Assembly (NCBI GenBank): GCA_003290165.1
Contig: QNQO01005886.1
Location: forward strand, 86,580-150,579
Source: Berberis thunbergii
Taxonomy: Eukaryota; Streptophyta; Magnoliopsida; Ranunculales; Berberidaceae
Direction: 5' to 3'
Length of the DNA: 64,000 bases
Part shown: one piece after another, positions 34,680 to 49,299 of the stretch
Layout: the number at the start of each line of letters is the position of its first letter
Position numbering within the stretch: position 1 is the stretch's first letter
Made by a program: the position numbers and the translations under genes
The notes under the pieces: generated by a model
Seen by the model: only the letters and a program-made list of their open reading frames with translations
Databases searched by the model: none
Told to the model about the DNA's origin: nothing

Positions 34680-37270
34680 TTGTGAAATGGTCATTTGGCG
34701 TAATGTTGGCTGTTGAGGGGAATTTTAATACGAATATAAGCGGGCAAGAGAAAATAAGAGGCCATTTGCCTTCTATGTCTAGCATGGCTGAGTTTGCAGA
34801 TTGTATTGGGAATTTTGGCTTATAGGATTGCGGATTTTCGAGCCTACAGATGACTTCGTGCAATAATAGGCATGGAAGAGACTAGATTTAGGCAAGGCTT
34901 GACAAAATTTTGGTTAATGTAGATCCTAGATGCCAAACATTAGAGTGGAGCATTTACATTGTACATTTTCATATTATGTGCTTATGCAGGTGTCTATGCC
35001 TATTCAGGCGCGAGCATGTATTTTTCCATTTAGATTTCTTATTATGTGAAGTACTCACTATACATTCGATAATCTAGTGAATTTTGTCTGGATTGTTGAT
35101 TTGGGGAGTATGCGAGCTCTTGATAAGATTGAAGTGAAACTCAAAATGCTTCGTAAGAAGCTTATTATATGGAATAGAGAGGTTTTTGGTAATGTTTTCA
35201 GTAGACTAAGATCACTAGAAGATTAATATTAATGCAACAGTGAAATTAAAGTTATTTTACTTTCTGGTTGGAATGATGGTGGAGGCAATGGACCATATGT
35301 CAACGCCAATTAGGATGTGAATGCACATAGTAACCTGAACCATTACCAAGCAAAATACAAGTTAGCTTTGAAACAGGAAGAATTATTTTGGATACAGAAA
35401 TCAGGTGAGAAGGAACTTAAGGAAGGTGATGCGTGCACTAAATATTTCTTTGCATCGGTCAAGGCTAAAAAAAAAGCCCATGAGGATTGAAAAGATTATG
35501 CTTCCCTCTGGTTCAGAAATCACGGTTGCTAGGGAAATTTTGCGTGAAGCAAATGGGTTCTTCAAGACTTTACTCTCTTCTTAGGATAATCTGGTGGATG
35601 ATCAAAACTTCCTTGATTGTATTCCTACTGTCATTTCTTCCTCCATTAGAAGAGGTAAAACATGCTACATTCAATATTCTGAAGAATAGTGCCCCTGGCT
35701 CAGATGGGTTTACTTTAGGTTTCTTTCAGTCTTACTGGGATACAGTTGGTCCGAATATTTGGGAAGCAACCATTCAGTTTTTTAGGGGTGACGCCTTGCT
35801 AGGAGCATTCTTTGTTAATCTAATTGCCCTAATCCCAAAAGTGGCCTCCCCAAGTTCTTTTTTGGACTTTAGACCGATTAACCTTTGCAATGTCATTTAT
35901 AAAATATAAAGTAAAATACTGTGCAATAGGTTGGCTTTATTGTTTCCTGAGATGGTGTCATAGGAACAAGGTGTTTTTGTTAGAGGGAGGTAAATTATAG
36001 AAAATATTGGTCTTGTGCATGAGCGGATTATGGACATTGGAAAAAATTCTTTAGTGGAAATGTGGTGCTCAAAATTGACATGGACAAAGCCTATGATAGA
36101 CTGGAATGGCCATTTCATATTTTAGTTCGTAGGAGGTTTGGTTGCAATCACAATGTTTTCCATGTGATATCTAACTGTATTACTAATTGTGGCTTCTTAG
36201 TTCTTTTACAATGAGCGTTCAATGGGTATTTAAAGTCTACTAGAGGATTGAGGCAGGGCGATCCTCTCAACCCTTTGTTATTTATTATTGTGTTATAAGT
36301 CCTCAATAGAGGCTTGCCAAGGCTTTTCCAGAAGGGAGAGATTTGTTACTATTATACTCCAAGGGCATGTGTGTTTGTCACACATCTACTTTATGCTGAT
36401 GATACCCTGGTCTTCTTGAATGGAAGGAAAATGTCTCTGCTAGGTTGTATGAAATTTTTGTAGAAATATTTTTCAGTCTTAGATCTGAAAATTAATGATC
36501 ATAAAAGCACTTTTATGCTAGATGATAAGGTGGAAACTGAATGAATTAATGTGGCAGTCAAATCCCATATCGGGATTTTAATATAAAAGAGTTATTATGA
36601 AATATTTTTGGGTCTGGTCTATCAAAGTTGATGTAAGATAGCATATTTCGAAAAATTGGTTCTCAAAGTTCAGAGACGAGTGGATGGATGGAAGGCTAAA
36701 CTTATTTCCCGAGAGGCAGATTAGTTTTGATTAAAAATATGTTGAGCTCTGTCCTGGTCTATATTCTTAGTGCTATACATGTTCCCTACAAAAAATTCTC
36801 TAGTATCCGAAAAATTATAGCAGATTTCTTTTGGGGAGACTGTGAAGGTAGATTGAAAAAAAATGGGTTGGTTGGGATAAGGTTGCACGCCTTGTCAGGG
36901 AAGGAGGCTTAGGATTGAAAGATTTCTTGTTGGTTATTAAAGCTTTGTGGAATATGCAAATGTTAATTCTTTGTGAGAGGTATTTATGATAAAGTAATAT
37001 TTGAAGCAGGGTGTCCCTCTGAGTAGACAAGTGGTTAAATGCAGTGTATCTCCACTGATGAGAGACTTATATGAAATCAAGGATATATTTTTGTTTAATT
37101 CGTCTTGGCGGATTGGTCAAAGAAATATAGGTTTCTTTTATGAGAACAAAAATTTTGTGTTGGTTTTTTCTAGGCCATTGGAAATAAGTGCACATGGTAC
37201 TTGGCCTTCCATTGAGAAGGTGAAGAGTGGAAATTTTATGCAGACTAGTTTTTTACTTCGTAGCTTAGCT
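34680..37270 (+). pseudogene. Decayed LINE (L1-type) ORF2
   Basis: Plant LINE motifs follow in order on the plus strand in changing frames. Endonuclease: FGVMLAVEGNFN and MSSMAEFADCIGNFGL. Linker: LKEGDACTKYFFASVKAK and FLDCIPTVIS. RT: KNSAPGSDGFTLGFFQSYWD, LIALIPKVASPSSFLDFRPI, LLYADDTLVFLNGRKMS (with the YADD active site near 36394). Post-RT: VDGWKAKLISR and FFWGDCEGRL, KKWVGWDKVARLVREGGLGL. Many stops and shifts make it dead. There is no poly(A) tail at the right end; it runs directly into the hAT gene, so it is truncated or rearranged there. Confidence 0.88.
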
Positions 37271-38088
37271 ATGAAATTGTTAGAATGAAGCCTTGGAGGA
37301 GAGACGAATAAGGTTGACTCGTGTGTATGGACTCCGACATCCTTGTCTCACCTTCTTTGTACTCTTGTTTTCTTCTTGACAAAAGACGAAGGTTGGAATG
37401 CACAAACACTAAATCTTCAGCTCGTTGTGGGGTCAATTTGTTCCTTTTTAATGAGTGGATGTTGTTATATGTGCTCCAATTCCTCTCACAACATGAGGAA
37501 GAACAAGGCTGCCCAAGTAACTTCAAAGGTATAATTTGGAGTAATGGTGCACAAGCACCATGAAAAGCCCACCACACATCAGGTAATAGGTATGCTCTAT
37601 TCTATAAAGCATGACTTTCTGCAATTTGTCCAGAACCCGTTGAAAACCTAGCATACTCTGTAAAAACCAATCTTCTTTCCTCAATATTAGGAAAGTATCT
37701 CTTGAAACACTTATCCCTCTCCTTTGTAATCTCAAGATCTTTGTGTGGCGAAACACGATTAGGAGCCCCTTCAAGCCATTTTTTGCTATAATACCTATAT
37801 ATAAGCAATGTCAATCATAAATTAATATATAAACATTAAGTGCATAACCCAAAATGTTAAAAACAATGTAATTATTTACCTTGGATTCAAGGAATGTGCT
37901 AGGCAATGTAGTGGTGTGTTGCTTTTATCCCATCGATCTACCAGTATATGATGGACCACTGAAAAAAACTCTGACTCCTCACTATTTTCCTTTCCTTCAT
38001 GGCAGTAAATAGCGTGTTTCACTTTCTCAATCATAACATCCAACATCTCATACACTAAGTGAAGACAAGCCTTATCTGTATCAGCCCT
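37270..38088 (-). pseudogene. hAT transposase, C-terminal half
   Basis: The minus strand encodes, from the insertion point at 38088 down: ADTDKACLHLVYEMLDVMIE, FFSVVHHILVDRWDKSNTPL, LAHSLNPR, then YYSKKWLEGAPNRVSPHKD. The hAT dimerisation region follows: FKRYFPNIEERR, KLLGQPCSSSCCERNWSTYN and RNKLTPQRAEDLVFVHSNLR. This is the C-terminal half of a DUF659-type hAT transposase. The N-terminal half lies 9.9 kb away at 47961-49299, split off by the CACTA element at 38089-47960. Small frame breaks are present in addition. Confidence 0.92.
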
Positions 38089-38490
38089 CACTACACCAAA
38101 AATACCCATTAGCAACGGTTTTGAACCGTGGGGGTAACCCATTGTCACGGCTTAGAGCCGTGGGTTATAGAGGCGTCGCTAAATCCCCAGTAACGGCTAA
38201 AAACCGTGGCAAAACATATTAGCAACGGTTTTATGCTCGAGAACGGTTGATGATTTAGCCACGGTTATAAACCGTTGCAAACATGTTAGCCACGATTTTA
38301 ATCTGTGGCCAGGAATAGCCAGGGCTTAAAACCGTGGCAAGTCCTAATCACGGTTCTAAGCCGTTGCAAAAGTTTTAGCCACTGTTTTAAGCCGTGGCCA
38401 GTCCTAGCCACGGTTATAAGCCGTGGCAAGTCATGGCCACAGTTTTGAGCCATTGCAATAGTTAGCCACGGTTCTAAACCATTGCAATAA
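38089..38490 (-). repeat. Left subterminal repeats of Pack-CACTA 1
   Basis: More than ten imperfect copies of a palindromic motif, AGCCACGGTTTTAAACCGTG with variants (AGCAACGGTTTT, ACCGTTGCAA, AGCCGTGGCAAG). Such arrays are where CACTA transposases bind. A poly-T run and a segment shared with Pack-CACTA 2 follow from 38491. Confidence 0.9.
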
Positions 38491-38590
38491 TTTCTTTTTT
38501 TTTTTGCTATCAAATGACTTTTGGTTACATCTTATAGGTAAGTATAATTAAGCACGTGCATCAAGTAAATAAAATTTAATATGACTTTTT
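38491..38590 (-). repeat. Segment shared with Pack-CACTA 2
   Basis: A poly-T run, CTATCAAATGACTTTT, ACATCTTATA and AAATAAAATTTAAT occur in this order. The complement of 59148-59237 in the second CACTA has the same order (CTATCAAATGACTTTT, ACATCTCATA, AAATAAAATTTTAAT). Both lie just inside the end towards which captured genes read. Confidence 0.75.
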
Positions 38591-38744
38591 ATTAAATTTA
38601 AAAATAGCATTTACAACCTCTGATCAGCAAATTCCAGCAATTGCTTTCAAGCAATTCATTACAGCAGCAACATTTATAATTCATTACAGCAAAAATTTAG
38701 ATCATTCACAATTCATTACAGCAGAAACAACAACATTTACAATT

Positions 38745-39115
38745 TGACATTGTGTAGTCCACTGCATCCTCCTGGAGCTTTTGTTTTCTCAATTACTTTC
38801 AGAACTGCATGGCCAGCAGCTGTACATACGGGATTTCCACCAAAGGTGTTGAAGTAACTACGATGAGTCAAGACTTGTGCAATAGTAGGGGTTGTAGCAA
38901 CAGCACCAAGCGGAATGCCATTTCCAATACCCTGAACATATCACAGCAACAAACATATCAGCAGACTGAAAGTAACATTTACAACACAAAATGTCCGTAG
39001 AAAAACTTAATAAAGATGCTACAATAAGATAAACTTACGGTACTCTCTTAAAAAATTGCATGGAAAGTTGTATGAATTACCTTTGCCGTTGTCACTATGT
39101 CAGGCATATTAGTGT
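38745..39115 (-). pseudogene. AGT2: Captured AGT2 (alanine:glyoxylate aminotransferase 2) exons
   Basis: Two exons of a class III, PLP-dependent mitochondrial aminotransferase. The first, ending at 39081, encodes MPDIVTTAK with donor AAG|GTAATT. The second, from 38931 after acceptor TTCAG, encodes [20 protein letters not shown], then [20 protein letters not shown] and [11 protein letters not shown] before similarity is lost. Splice borders are kept. Only about 65 of some 470 residues are present, so no enzyme is made. It is the last captured gene before the left CACTA end. Confidence 0.85.
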
Positions 39116-39659
39116 GTATGTGTGTGCTTGTGAAGACTGCGGAAACCATAACCATAATGGAGTTCAATGACACAAAAAAACTACTTCTTAAATTACTTGT
39201 TAGCCTTCCTTGTGATGTACCCTCTAGAATTGGAGGTGTTATAACATGCTGAAGAGTATATCATAACCATTTTGTTGATATTAAGCTTCATTTTCAACAG
39301 TGATAACATGGAAGTATGCATTTTAAACTTAGACATGACAAAAGTTACCCGGAGATAGCATTGATCACTACACGGGTCCTTGTTCTCTTCAAGTCCACAC
39401 CAGCTTGATGTTTTTCACTCTGTAAGAGAAGAACTTGATTACATGATAAAGAATCAGAGCACTTCAAGTCGATAAACAGCAAAATAACAACTGCAGCTTA
39501 TTGAAGTAATTAGGCCTTGAGAACACCATGCAGACGACAATCGAACACCTGTGGAACAAAGTCCATCAGACGAAGAACAATTTCAACGAAGAACACTAGA
39601 CCATGCAGACTCAAAAAAAAGAGAGTAAACAATAGCAGATTTTGGGACTTACTGTTTTG

Positions 39660-40903
<1,244 letters not shown>

Positions 40904-41659
40904 TGAAACAAAAACACTTGTCTTGTATCCTAGTGTAACCACATAAACAAATACAGATATAAAAAAATAATGTTATAAGAAAATTAATTTTTGGATCCAA
41001 GGTTATGAAACTTGTTCCAGTTATGATTTGCATGATATTAGAAGCTTTTTGTATGATACCAAAATGCACAGGTTTGAAATCATGAGCAACACAAACCATA
41101 TAAATAAAAACCACTACTACCACACACTGAAATACTGAAAAAGTTGAACCACTTCCCTTTCTCTGCAACATTTGAGCAAAAAAAAAGTTTGAATCAAAGT
41201 TTTTTTTAATGATGGGGAGGTCTTGAATTCTGATAAAATGGTTTAAAAAGTGATAAAAATCAAATGTCATGTGGGGTGGTGGACATGTAAACTATACAAA
41301 AGATGGGACTAGTAGTAACAATGGTGAGTGAGTTTGTACATAATATCTCTTTTCTTGAAGTTTGGGTTTTGAACCCTCTTTCAAGATGTCAGAAGTTTTA
41401 TCAGAAAACTATTTGACAAGAATCTTTTCAGAAATAAGAAAAGGAAAACAAAAACTTTCTATGATTGGTTTTATCACTCCAAATCAGTGACATAACACTT
41501 AGTTTAAGAAATGTAAAACATCAACTTTTTTCCCAAGTGTTTGGGATTTTTTTAGAGAAAATTAAAGATTAGTAGTAGTACTAGTAGCAGTGAGTGAGTG
41601 ATAAATGAGAATGAAAAAAAAACTTTTTCTTGTATATTTTGTAATTGATCCTGCTGTAG

Positions 41660-42235
41660 TGGCTCTGCTACTCCTCTGGAAACATCACTTGCCATCTCTA
41701 CTATTTGCTGTTGCTGGAGTTTTTGGTCAAGAGGTTGATTTGATGCCTTTTTACTTATAGGAGATTCTGGTTCCAATTGAGGATTCAGAGCTGATCCTGA
41801 GTCAGTACTCTCCTTCTCACCTCCTGTTGTTGAACTCCCCTAATGACAAAAACACAATACCAAGTTCAAAATAGTGACCCCAAAATACTATCAAAAGCAC
41901 TTCAACTTTTTTCTCCTACTTCGCCAAACACCAAAATCAGAATTTAATAAAAATGGGAATCCAAGAATCATTCATGAAAAAGCACCTAATGGGTATTATT
42001 CTGATTTTGATAGAAAAAACATGAAATGGGTGTTTTGGAGATAAGAGCACAATGAGAAGAAAAATGAAAAAAAGTTGAGAGATAAGTTCAAGCTATATAT
42101 TATTATGTTTGTATAATAAACAAAAAAAAACCAAAGAAAAGAAATGGTCAAAATAGGAGAAGAAACTACTCTTGGAGTTGGCTGAAATTTTATTGGCCAT
42201 GAAGGGAACATTTCCAGAGTAGCAGCTGGTCTGGT
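41660..42235 (-). pseudogene. Captured N-terminal exons, probably of a TGA-type bZIP factor
   Basis: Exon 1 (about 42230-42170) encodes AATLEMFPSWPIKFQPTPR, followed by an AAG|AGTAGT border that lacks GT. Exon 2 (about 41840-41650) encodes GEKESTDSGSALNPQLEPES, then PISKKASNQPLDQKLQQQQI and a Gln-rich tail. The Ser/Gln-rich N-terminus with LEPESPISKKAS resembles long TGA factors (TGA9/TGA10 group). No bZIP basic region (RLAQNREAARKSRL type) is present. The family call rests on low-complexity sequence and is moderate. Confidence 0.45.
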
Positions 42236-43823
42236 AGTGAAAAAAGCTGCAAAGAATCACAAGCAAAATCTCAGGGTAGCTTACTTCCATAGAAATATTA
42301 AAGACGAATTACCTCACAAGCAAAATCTCAGGGTAGCTTACAGTCTGCGGCCCCAGCTTAATGTTACAACTCATAGACTAGTATCTGTTGCTTGGATTTA
42401 TAGCAAAAGCCTTCCAAGGATACACCTGCGCATTCACATTATGAAGAAAAATGGGAAATTGTAAAAGCTACTCAGTTAACATAATAACAGGAAGCTCATT
42501 AAGTGACAAACTTGAGAAGGTCAAGCCCCATTCAAAAAATTTGTTTTCCTTACTTTACTACAAGAATAAATAAGCAACTCAAGAGCAGTTTTCTTCAATC
42601 AATTTTAAGATTGCATTTCATACAATTTTGACAATGCAGTAGCACTTTCTAATAATTGTACAGTATTAACTCAAAGGAAAAGCAACTAATAAATTAAGCC
42701 AAGCTAAACTCAGACTAAGGGAGACAATGTAAAAGAGTAGAGTAGCAGACGACACAAAAGCAAAGAATCACAAAAGAATCCAAAGATGTGATCTCACCTT
42801 TAATAATGGCAACCTAACAGATTTTCCCATCTTTACCAACAATCTTCAAAACTGAAGCCCACTCGAAGATGTGATCTCTTTATTTGTTTTGTTCTCTAAA
42901 ACATTACTTAGAAAATATAATATCCTTTTATGCAAGGGAGATCAACCCTTTATAGCATTGGTTTCCCATTCTCTTTATTTGTTTTGTTCTCTAAAACATT
43001 ACTCAGAAACTTCGTTCATGCATCCATATGTAAATGGTAAAACCAATATTCTAAAATGAGTAAGAGGTTAACTAGATGGACATCCAAACAAGAAACAAAA
43101 TTGTACTGCAGATTTAAATCTAATCAGACAGCAGTTGCTAAATGAATCAGTAAATGAATCTAAACAACCACGGCCATATGCACTAAAGCAAGAGCGAAGG
43201 AAAAATATGCAACATCAGTAGTAAGATTTACCTATAAGTTGCTAGAACACTCTGCAGCAAATTACATAGACCAAATTCAGTTCACTGCTCACCATAAACC
43301 ACCTTATACTCATGACTTAAACTTAAACATACATTGCAGATACTGAAAGTAAGCCAACAACACAAGTAGCACAAAGTGCAAGGGCAACATGTTAGAGAAT
43401 GGTTATGACATGCAGCTGCTCGTCTTCATCTGTTCATGGTTATGCTCAAACATAACAAAAGAAAACTAGCTTATATGATCTCTATTTAAACATAACAAAA
43501 GAAAAGATGTTTGCACTATAAGTACAAAAATAAAATAAAAATAAAGAATAGATTCAAACTAGCTTATATGATCTCTATTTAAACATAATTTTTTAGCTTA
43601 TATGACATAACAAGAATTATTTGCTTCCTTGCATAAAATTTAAAAGAAAGGGAACCAAAAAAAACAAGAAGCTAGTAAGAGATGCTTGCTACAGCAAGCA
43701 AGCTGATCAAGTTAGACTACCACATTTAATTACATGAATAGAAACTTAAGTAGCATCATAATTAGTAGAAAATTAATTAAGGAGAAGATGATCATAAATG
43801 ATGGAAAATTATCTTCTCCTAGA
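42236..43823 (-). other. Non-coding filler of Pack-CACTA 1 with short direct repeats
   Basis: Direct repeats: TCACAAGCAAAATCTCAGGG at about 42257 and 42314, and TCTCTTTATTTGTTTTGTTC at about 42873 and 42971. A possible exon at about 42870-42797 (FEWASVLKIVGKDGKI on the minus strand, with donor AAG|GTGAGA) is not identified. Otherwise AT-rich sequence. Confidence 0.4.
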
Positions 43824-45021
43824 TCAATTTATTGGGTTACCATAGCGAGGTGCAACAGCTCCTCCAAGCAATCCACCACCAGAGGCTGCAGCATAGACAT
43901 CAGATGGATCAATAACTGGAGATGAAGAAGAAGGCGCATTTCTTCCATTGACATTGACACCACCATTACCAACTCCTCCCAAATGCAAATCAGATATATT
44001 TGGAAACCCTTCTCTCCCTTCAATCCCTTGATCATAAAGAAAACCTTTAAACACATGCCCACCAATCTTCACTACTGCTTGGTATGCATACTCATCTTCT
44101 CCATCGTCAATGGCTGTCACTCGCACACACTTGAACACTGCCGGTGCTCGCACTTGTCTTGGCAATGTCTCTTTAAAACTTGCATCTTTACATACAAAAC
44201 AAACATCCATAAGATCACAAAAGAGAGAAAACCATTCAACATGTATATACATATGAAAAAATATGAACAAGAAAATATAGTACATCCCATTGTTCAACTT
44301 GTCCTGATCCATAGATCAAAACAAGAAAATCCATTAAAACTTCTTTCATGTATACATTTATAACAAGAGAAACCCATTTCAACTTTTATTGATATACAAG
44401 ACTTGCATCAAAAGAGAAATCTATTTCAACTTCTTCTGACCCTATAAGACTACATCAAAAGAGAAACCCATTTCAACTTCTTGTGACCTATAGTATTAAT
44501 TTGAATTTTTCATGTATAAGATGTGAACAACAACAGAAAACACTCATTTGAACTTCTTTCAATAAAAAAGAGAGATACCCATTGATCTACAAGATCATAG
44601 GAGATATGCCCACTGAAAGTTTTTTAGAATTTGATAAAATCACAAATAAAAAATAAGAAAACACCATTTGAAGTGTTTTGATCTATGAAATCACAACCAA
44701 TAAAGAGCTAGAGAAGAATCTTAGCATACCTTGGTGGCTAGAGCTAGTATCTAAGCTTCTAGGGGGAGTAGTATTAGAAGTTGAAGTATGTGAATTTGTA
44801 GTCTGAGACAGTTTAGGTTTCTTGACAGCTGAAGAAGACCCAGAATAACCAGCAGCAGCAGTGGTGGTAGTACATAGCTGACGTTCACGACGCCGAGCCG
44901 CAGGGACCCACGTGCTTTTCACGTGAGTAGCACAATCAAACCCACAGCTCTTGCAGCAAGTCCTACATCTCCTATGAGTACAATCCTTCTTTGCTTGGTT
45001 CCCGCAATCTTGGCATGTCAT
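43824..45021 (-). CDS. Captured, intact SHI/STY/SRS-family transcription factor
   Basis: Two exons, 45021-44730 and 44185-43824, join in frame (CAAG|GTATGC donor, GTAAAG acceptor) into 217 codons plus stop with no inner stop. Residues 3-41 hold the RING-like zinc finger [35 protein letters not shown]. Exon 2 holds the second signature, [20 protein letters not shown] followed by [17 protein letters not shown] (IGGH domain). SRS proteins activate auxin-biosynthesis genes and shape gynoecium and leaves. Size is near the lower end of the family. The C-terminus is SASGGG-rich, as in relatives. It sits mid-element on the same strand as all other captured pieces. It looks fully codable, unlike its neighbours. 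Confidence 0.85.
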
Positions 45022-45249
45022 CGCTGCTGTTTTTACTACACTCCTCCTCCAGTTCTACCACCACCACCAACCCCAACCCCACCAATTAGAAAATTCATAG
45101 AAGTGGCAGTGTGATCAAACCATAACAAAAGAAAACTGGATAGGATAGTATGCCTGCAAAACCACAATGCTGCTGAACAAGTGGTTGGTCTAACTAAGTT
45201 TGCAAAGGAGAGACCCCATTATCATTACCTACCCTAGCATTATGCTCAT

Positions 45250-46260
<1,011 letters not shown>

Positions 46261-46399
46261 CTACATTGATTCTTTATTTAGGGGAAGCTAGACCAATATC
46301 TCTGAGACAAAATCCATGATCACCATGCGTCAAGTAAAAGCAATGCCAGTATCTGGAAAGCCACTTACACACACCTATTTTAGCACTTTCACTCCCAGA

Positions 46400-47384
46400 A
46401 AACAGGTACCATCCATGAAATGATTCTTGGTAGCCCTGCTCCTCCTCTTCACAGCCTCTGCAGCAATGTCCTACAAACATCACAAGTTCAATCCAATTAC
46501 ATAAATTAAAGAGAAATAAAATGCCATATAAAAAATGACGTTCAACTTGAATAGGTGACAACTATAAGAGATAAGCACCTTCTTATGTTGCTTTCTGTAC
46601 ATGGTAGTCCATGTAAGCTTTGATGGCTTGAGTCGGTCGTGGAAGTACCTATTGCATTTTGAGTTTGCAAAGAGGAAAACCTACATTTATGAAAATTTTT
46701 AGAGTTTCATATTGTTATGATGCGAACATATTAGAAAACTACATCACTCTTGTATTGGGAAACAAATAGTTCATATGGTACCTGTGAATCAGATTGAATA
46801 AATCTTATACCCTTTCCAAGGTAAATCTTTTGACCACTAAAATGGTAGAGTTCAGTTTTGAAGAACAGACAATAAAGAATCATTCAATTCAAAACTTTAT
46901 GAAAGTTGCAATCATAAACAAGAGATAAGTACCCCATATCTCACACACAAAATTTTATATGGTATGCTCATACAACAAAATATTTGACATTCCCATAATG
47001 CATAATGTACACACAGTTTCAAGTCCTGCACATCAAGTGCATACATAATGTACTTGCAATAAAACAAGTCCTATGGTTGAGCCTACTAGTTTCCATGGGA
47101 CAACAATCTCAGAAAACTAAGATATACATTCTCGAAACAAAACACATAAATCTTAGAAAACAAGTCATATACCCAATCAAAATGAACCCTAACATCCAAT
47201 CAGATCTAACAAGACAAAACCCATGAAAATAACGAATACCCATTACGAACAATTATGATTTTTCAAACCCCACTTCAGTATAAAATGATTTCATTCAACT
47301 CTACATATCAAATCGGATCAGAAACTAGATGATAAATGTTAAAACCCATATCAAGAATCGAAAATGAACTCACTTGAGAACCAT
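46400..47384 (-). pseudogene. RPL24: Captured RPL24 (60S ribosomal protein L24) exons 1-4
   Basis: Exon 1 at 47384-47374 is ATGGTTCTCAA|GTGAGT (MVLK start). Exon 2 (46857-46782) encodes [20 protein letters not shown] then QSDSQ. Exon 3 (46680-46579) encodes [20 protein letters not shown] then [14 protein letters not shown]. Exon 4 (from 46470) encodes DIAAEAVKRRSRATKN and then loses similarity and reaches a stop. The order matches eL24. The exon 2 acceptor appears to read AA instead of AG, which would spoil splicing. The zinc-binding CRFSG of the family is YHFSG here. It is the first gene read from the right CACTA end. Confidence 0.88.
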
Positions 47385-47749
47385 TGTGGCTAATCTTCTC
47401 TTCTCTTCTACAGTACTGGATTGAAATCACTTGCAATCTTCCATTAACTCTCTCTGAAGCTCTCTCAAGCTCCTCGATCTCTCCTCTGCGCCAAACCAGA
47501 GGTTGAAGAGGTCGCAAACTCTAAACCACGCAAATCTCTCTCTATTTTTTGCAAACTCTAAACCGCGCAAATCTCTCTCTTTTTCGCAAAGCCTAAAAGA
47601 GAGAGAGGTCGCAAACTGAGAGATTCAAACCTCTTTCGTAAACCTAAATCAGTGCCAAATACATTTTTCCCTAATTTTTTTTCACCAAAGCGCGAAACTC
47701 CACTCTCCAAATCACTCAGCAGAGAGCGGCACACGTGCAAAGCTATTTT
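47385..47749 (-). promoter_or_regulatory. Captured RPL24 leader/promoter segment
   Basis: Upstream of the RPL24 ATG the minus strand has AGAGAGATTTGCGCGGTTT, twice, with repeated GCAAACTCTAAACC.CGC on the plus strand. It is GA/CT-rich like ribosomal-protein gene leaders. It lies between the CACTA subterminal repeats and exon 1, so it may drive transcription through all captured exons. Inferred from position only. Confidence 0.4.
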
Positions 47750-47960
47750 GTTTAGCAATGGTTTTTGGCCGTTGCTAATTATAGCCACGATTTTTGGCCG
47801 TGGCTAATGCACCCATGGTTTAGAACCATGGCCAGTTATTTTATAGCCACGATTTTAGGCCGTTGGCCACGCTATCCACGATTTTTGGCAGTGGCAAATA
47901 AACCAACGATTTAGAGCCGTGGCCATCTCAGTGTAGCTAAACAGGCCTTTTGGTGTAGTG
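47750..47960 (-). repeat. Right subterminal repeats of Pack-CACTA 1
   Basis: About eight motifs of the form AGCCACGATTTTTGGCCGTGG, GGTTTAGAACCATGG and GATTTAGAGCCGTGG. They mirror the left array and end at GGTGTAGTG. Confidence 0.88.
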
Positions 47961-49299
47961 CCTCCGCAACATTGAATAAATAGGTTCTGTGAAACGAAGT
48001 ACATAGTCCACTTTGTCCCACCACAAGTCATCCAATAGTTTCCTTTCACAAGCTGTGCTTTCTCAACATCATCTTCCCTATAGGAATCCCACTTATCTCC
48101 AATTACCATACTCTGGAGGTTATTTTTAATGTCTTTCTACCTCTTGAGCATAATTATGCTTGAAGCAAAGTGTGTATCTGCTATGGAAAGCAACTTCAAT
48201 CTCAATTAATCATTAAACATATGCAACTTCATGGAATGGTTCATGATAATGTTCTTGATTAGCACCCAATCCCCAACAATACCAATAATCCAACTACACA
48301 AACTGTAGGCATTTTCATTTGCAGGCGTGTTCTTTGGAGCGCATATGTTCTTCAAGGCAAAGTTGAGAGTGTGGATTACACAAGGTGTCCAAAACACCTC
48401 CAGATATTGGCTTTCAACAAGTAAACCTGCAGCCTTACAAACTGGAGCATTGTCGGTTATGACTTGGACCACATTACTTGGCCCAACGTCATGTACGACT
48501 TCCTTGATCAAGCCGGCAATGAATAACTTGTCTTTGTACTCCCTTCACAGTTCACAGCCTTCAAGAACATTGGACCACCCTCGTTAATCACTATGAAATT
48601 AAAGAGAAGCCTCTTTTGAGCATCAATCCACCCATCACAAAAAATGGTTGCCGATTTAGTAACCCATGTAAAATTTGTTGCCTCCAAAGACCTCTGAATG
48701 TTGCCCCTTTCATTTTGAAGCAATGTCGTCCTCAATGCATTATACCCAGGGATCTTGTAACCACTAATTAACTTTGCTTTATTTGTTGCATAGGTGAAAG
48801 CCTCCTGAAAATATAGATTCCTTGCAAGGTTGAATGGCAATGTAGCTGAAGTAGAACGACCTTGCAATCAAAGCATCCAACTCTTGTCGCTCACTCATAT
48901 TGAAAACATTTGCAATAGGATTATTAGTGGCTCTCCTCTTCCTTTGTTCATTATATGAAAGTGGAACTGAAGGACTAACCCCAACACTTGAACCTGGGTA
49001 CGGGTGACTACTTGAGCCCACTGAAAGAAGTAAAGGAACACTTCACGGCCTTGAACTTTTCTGCTCTCAATGCAGCTTGTTCAAAAAATTGTTGCACCTC
49101 TCTAAGTTGTAGGGGAGAGATTTTGGTACAAATAGCTATCCCAAGGCCTGTTATCTTCAAACAAGTGGTCCTTCAATCTAGTATGAGATCCCGTATACTC
49201 TTTGACAAAAGTTACACCGCCATCTAAGATTTCCTCCACCTTCATTTGGTCTTCTTATTATTGTCACATGCTTCCAAAGATTATCTTCAGATACTTGTC
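47961..49299 (-). pseudogene. hAT transposase, N-terminal half with BED finger
   Basis: Starts after acceptor TTTTAG at 49299. A BED zinc finger is visible (LWKHVTIIRRPNEGGGN, WRCNFCQRVYG). Then come KRRATNNPIANVFN, MSERQELDALIARSFY, NLARNLYFQEAFTYATN and the DUF659 region IFCDGWIDAQKRLLFNFIVI. The next block is VVQVITDNAPVCKAAGLLVE, then FWTPCVIHTLNFALKNICAP. Frame changes near 49190, 48870 and 48510 break it. At 47961 it is cut by Pack-CACTA 1; the reading continues at 38088. Confidence 0.9.

Noticed and set aside
38105..38480. Arrayed palindromes that could be taken for a CRISPR-like array or miRNA cluster
   Set aside because: Spacing is irregular, the genome is eukaryotic, and the position next to CACTACACC fits CACTA subterminal repeats.
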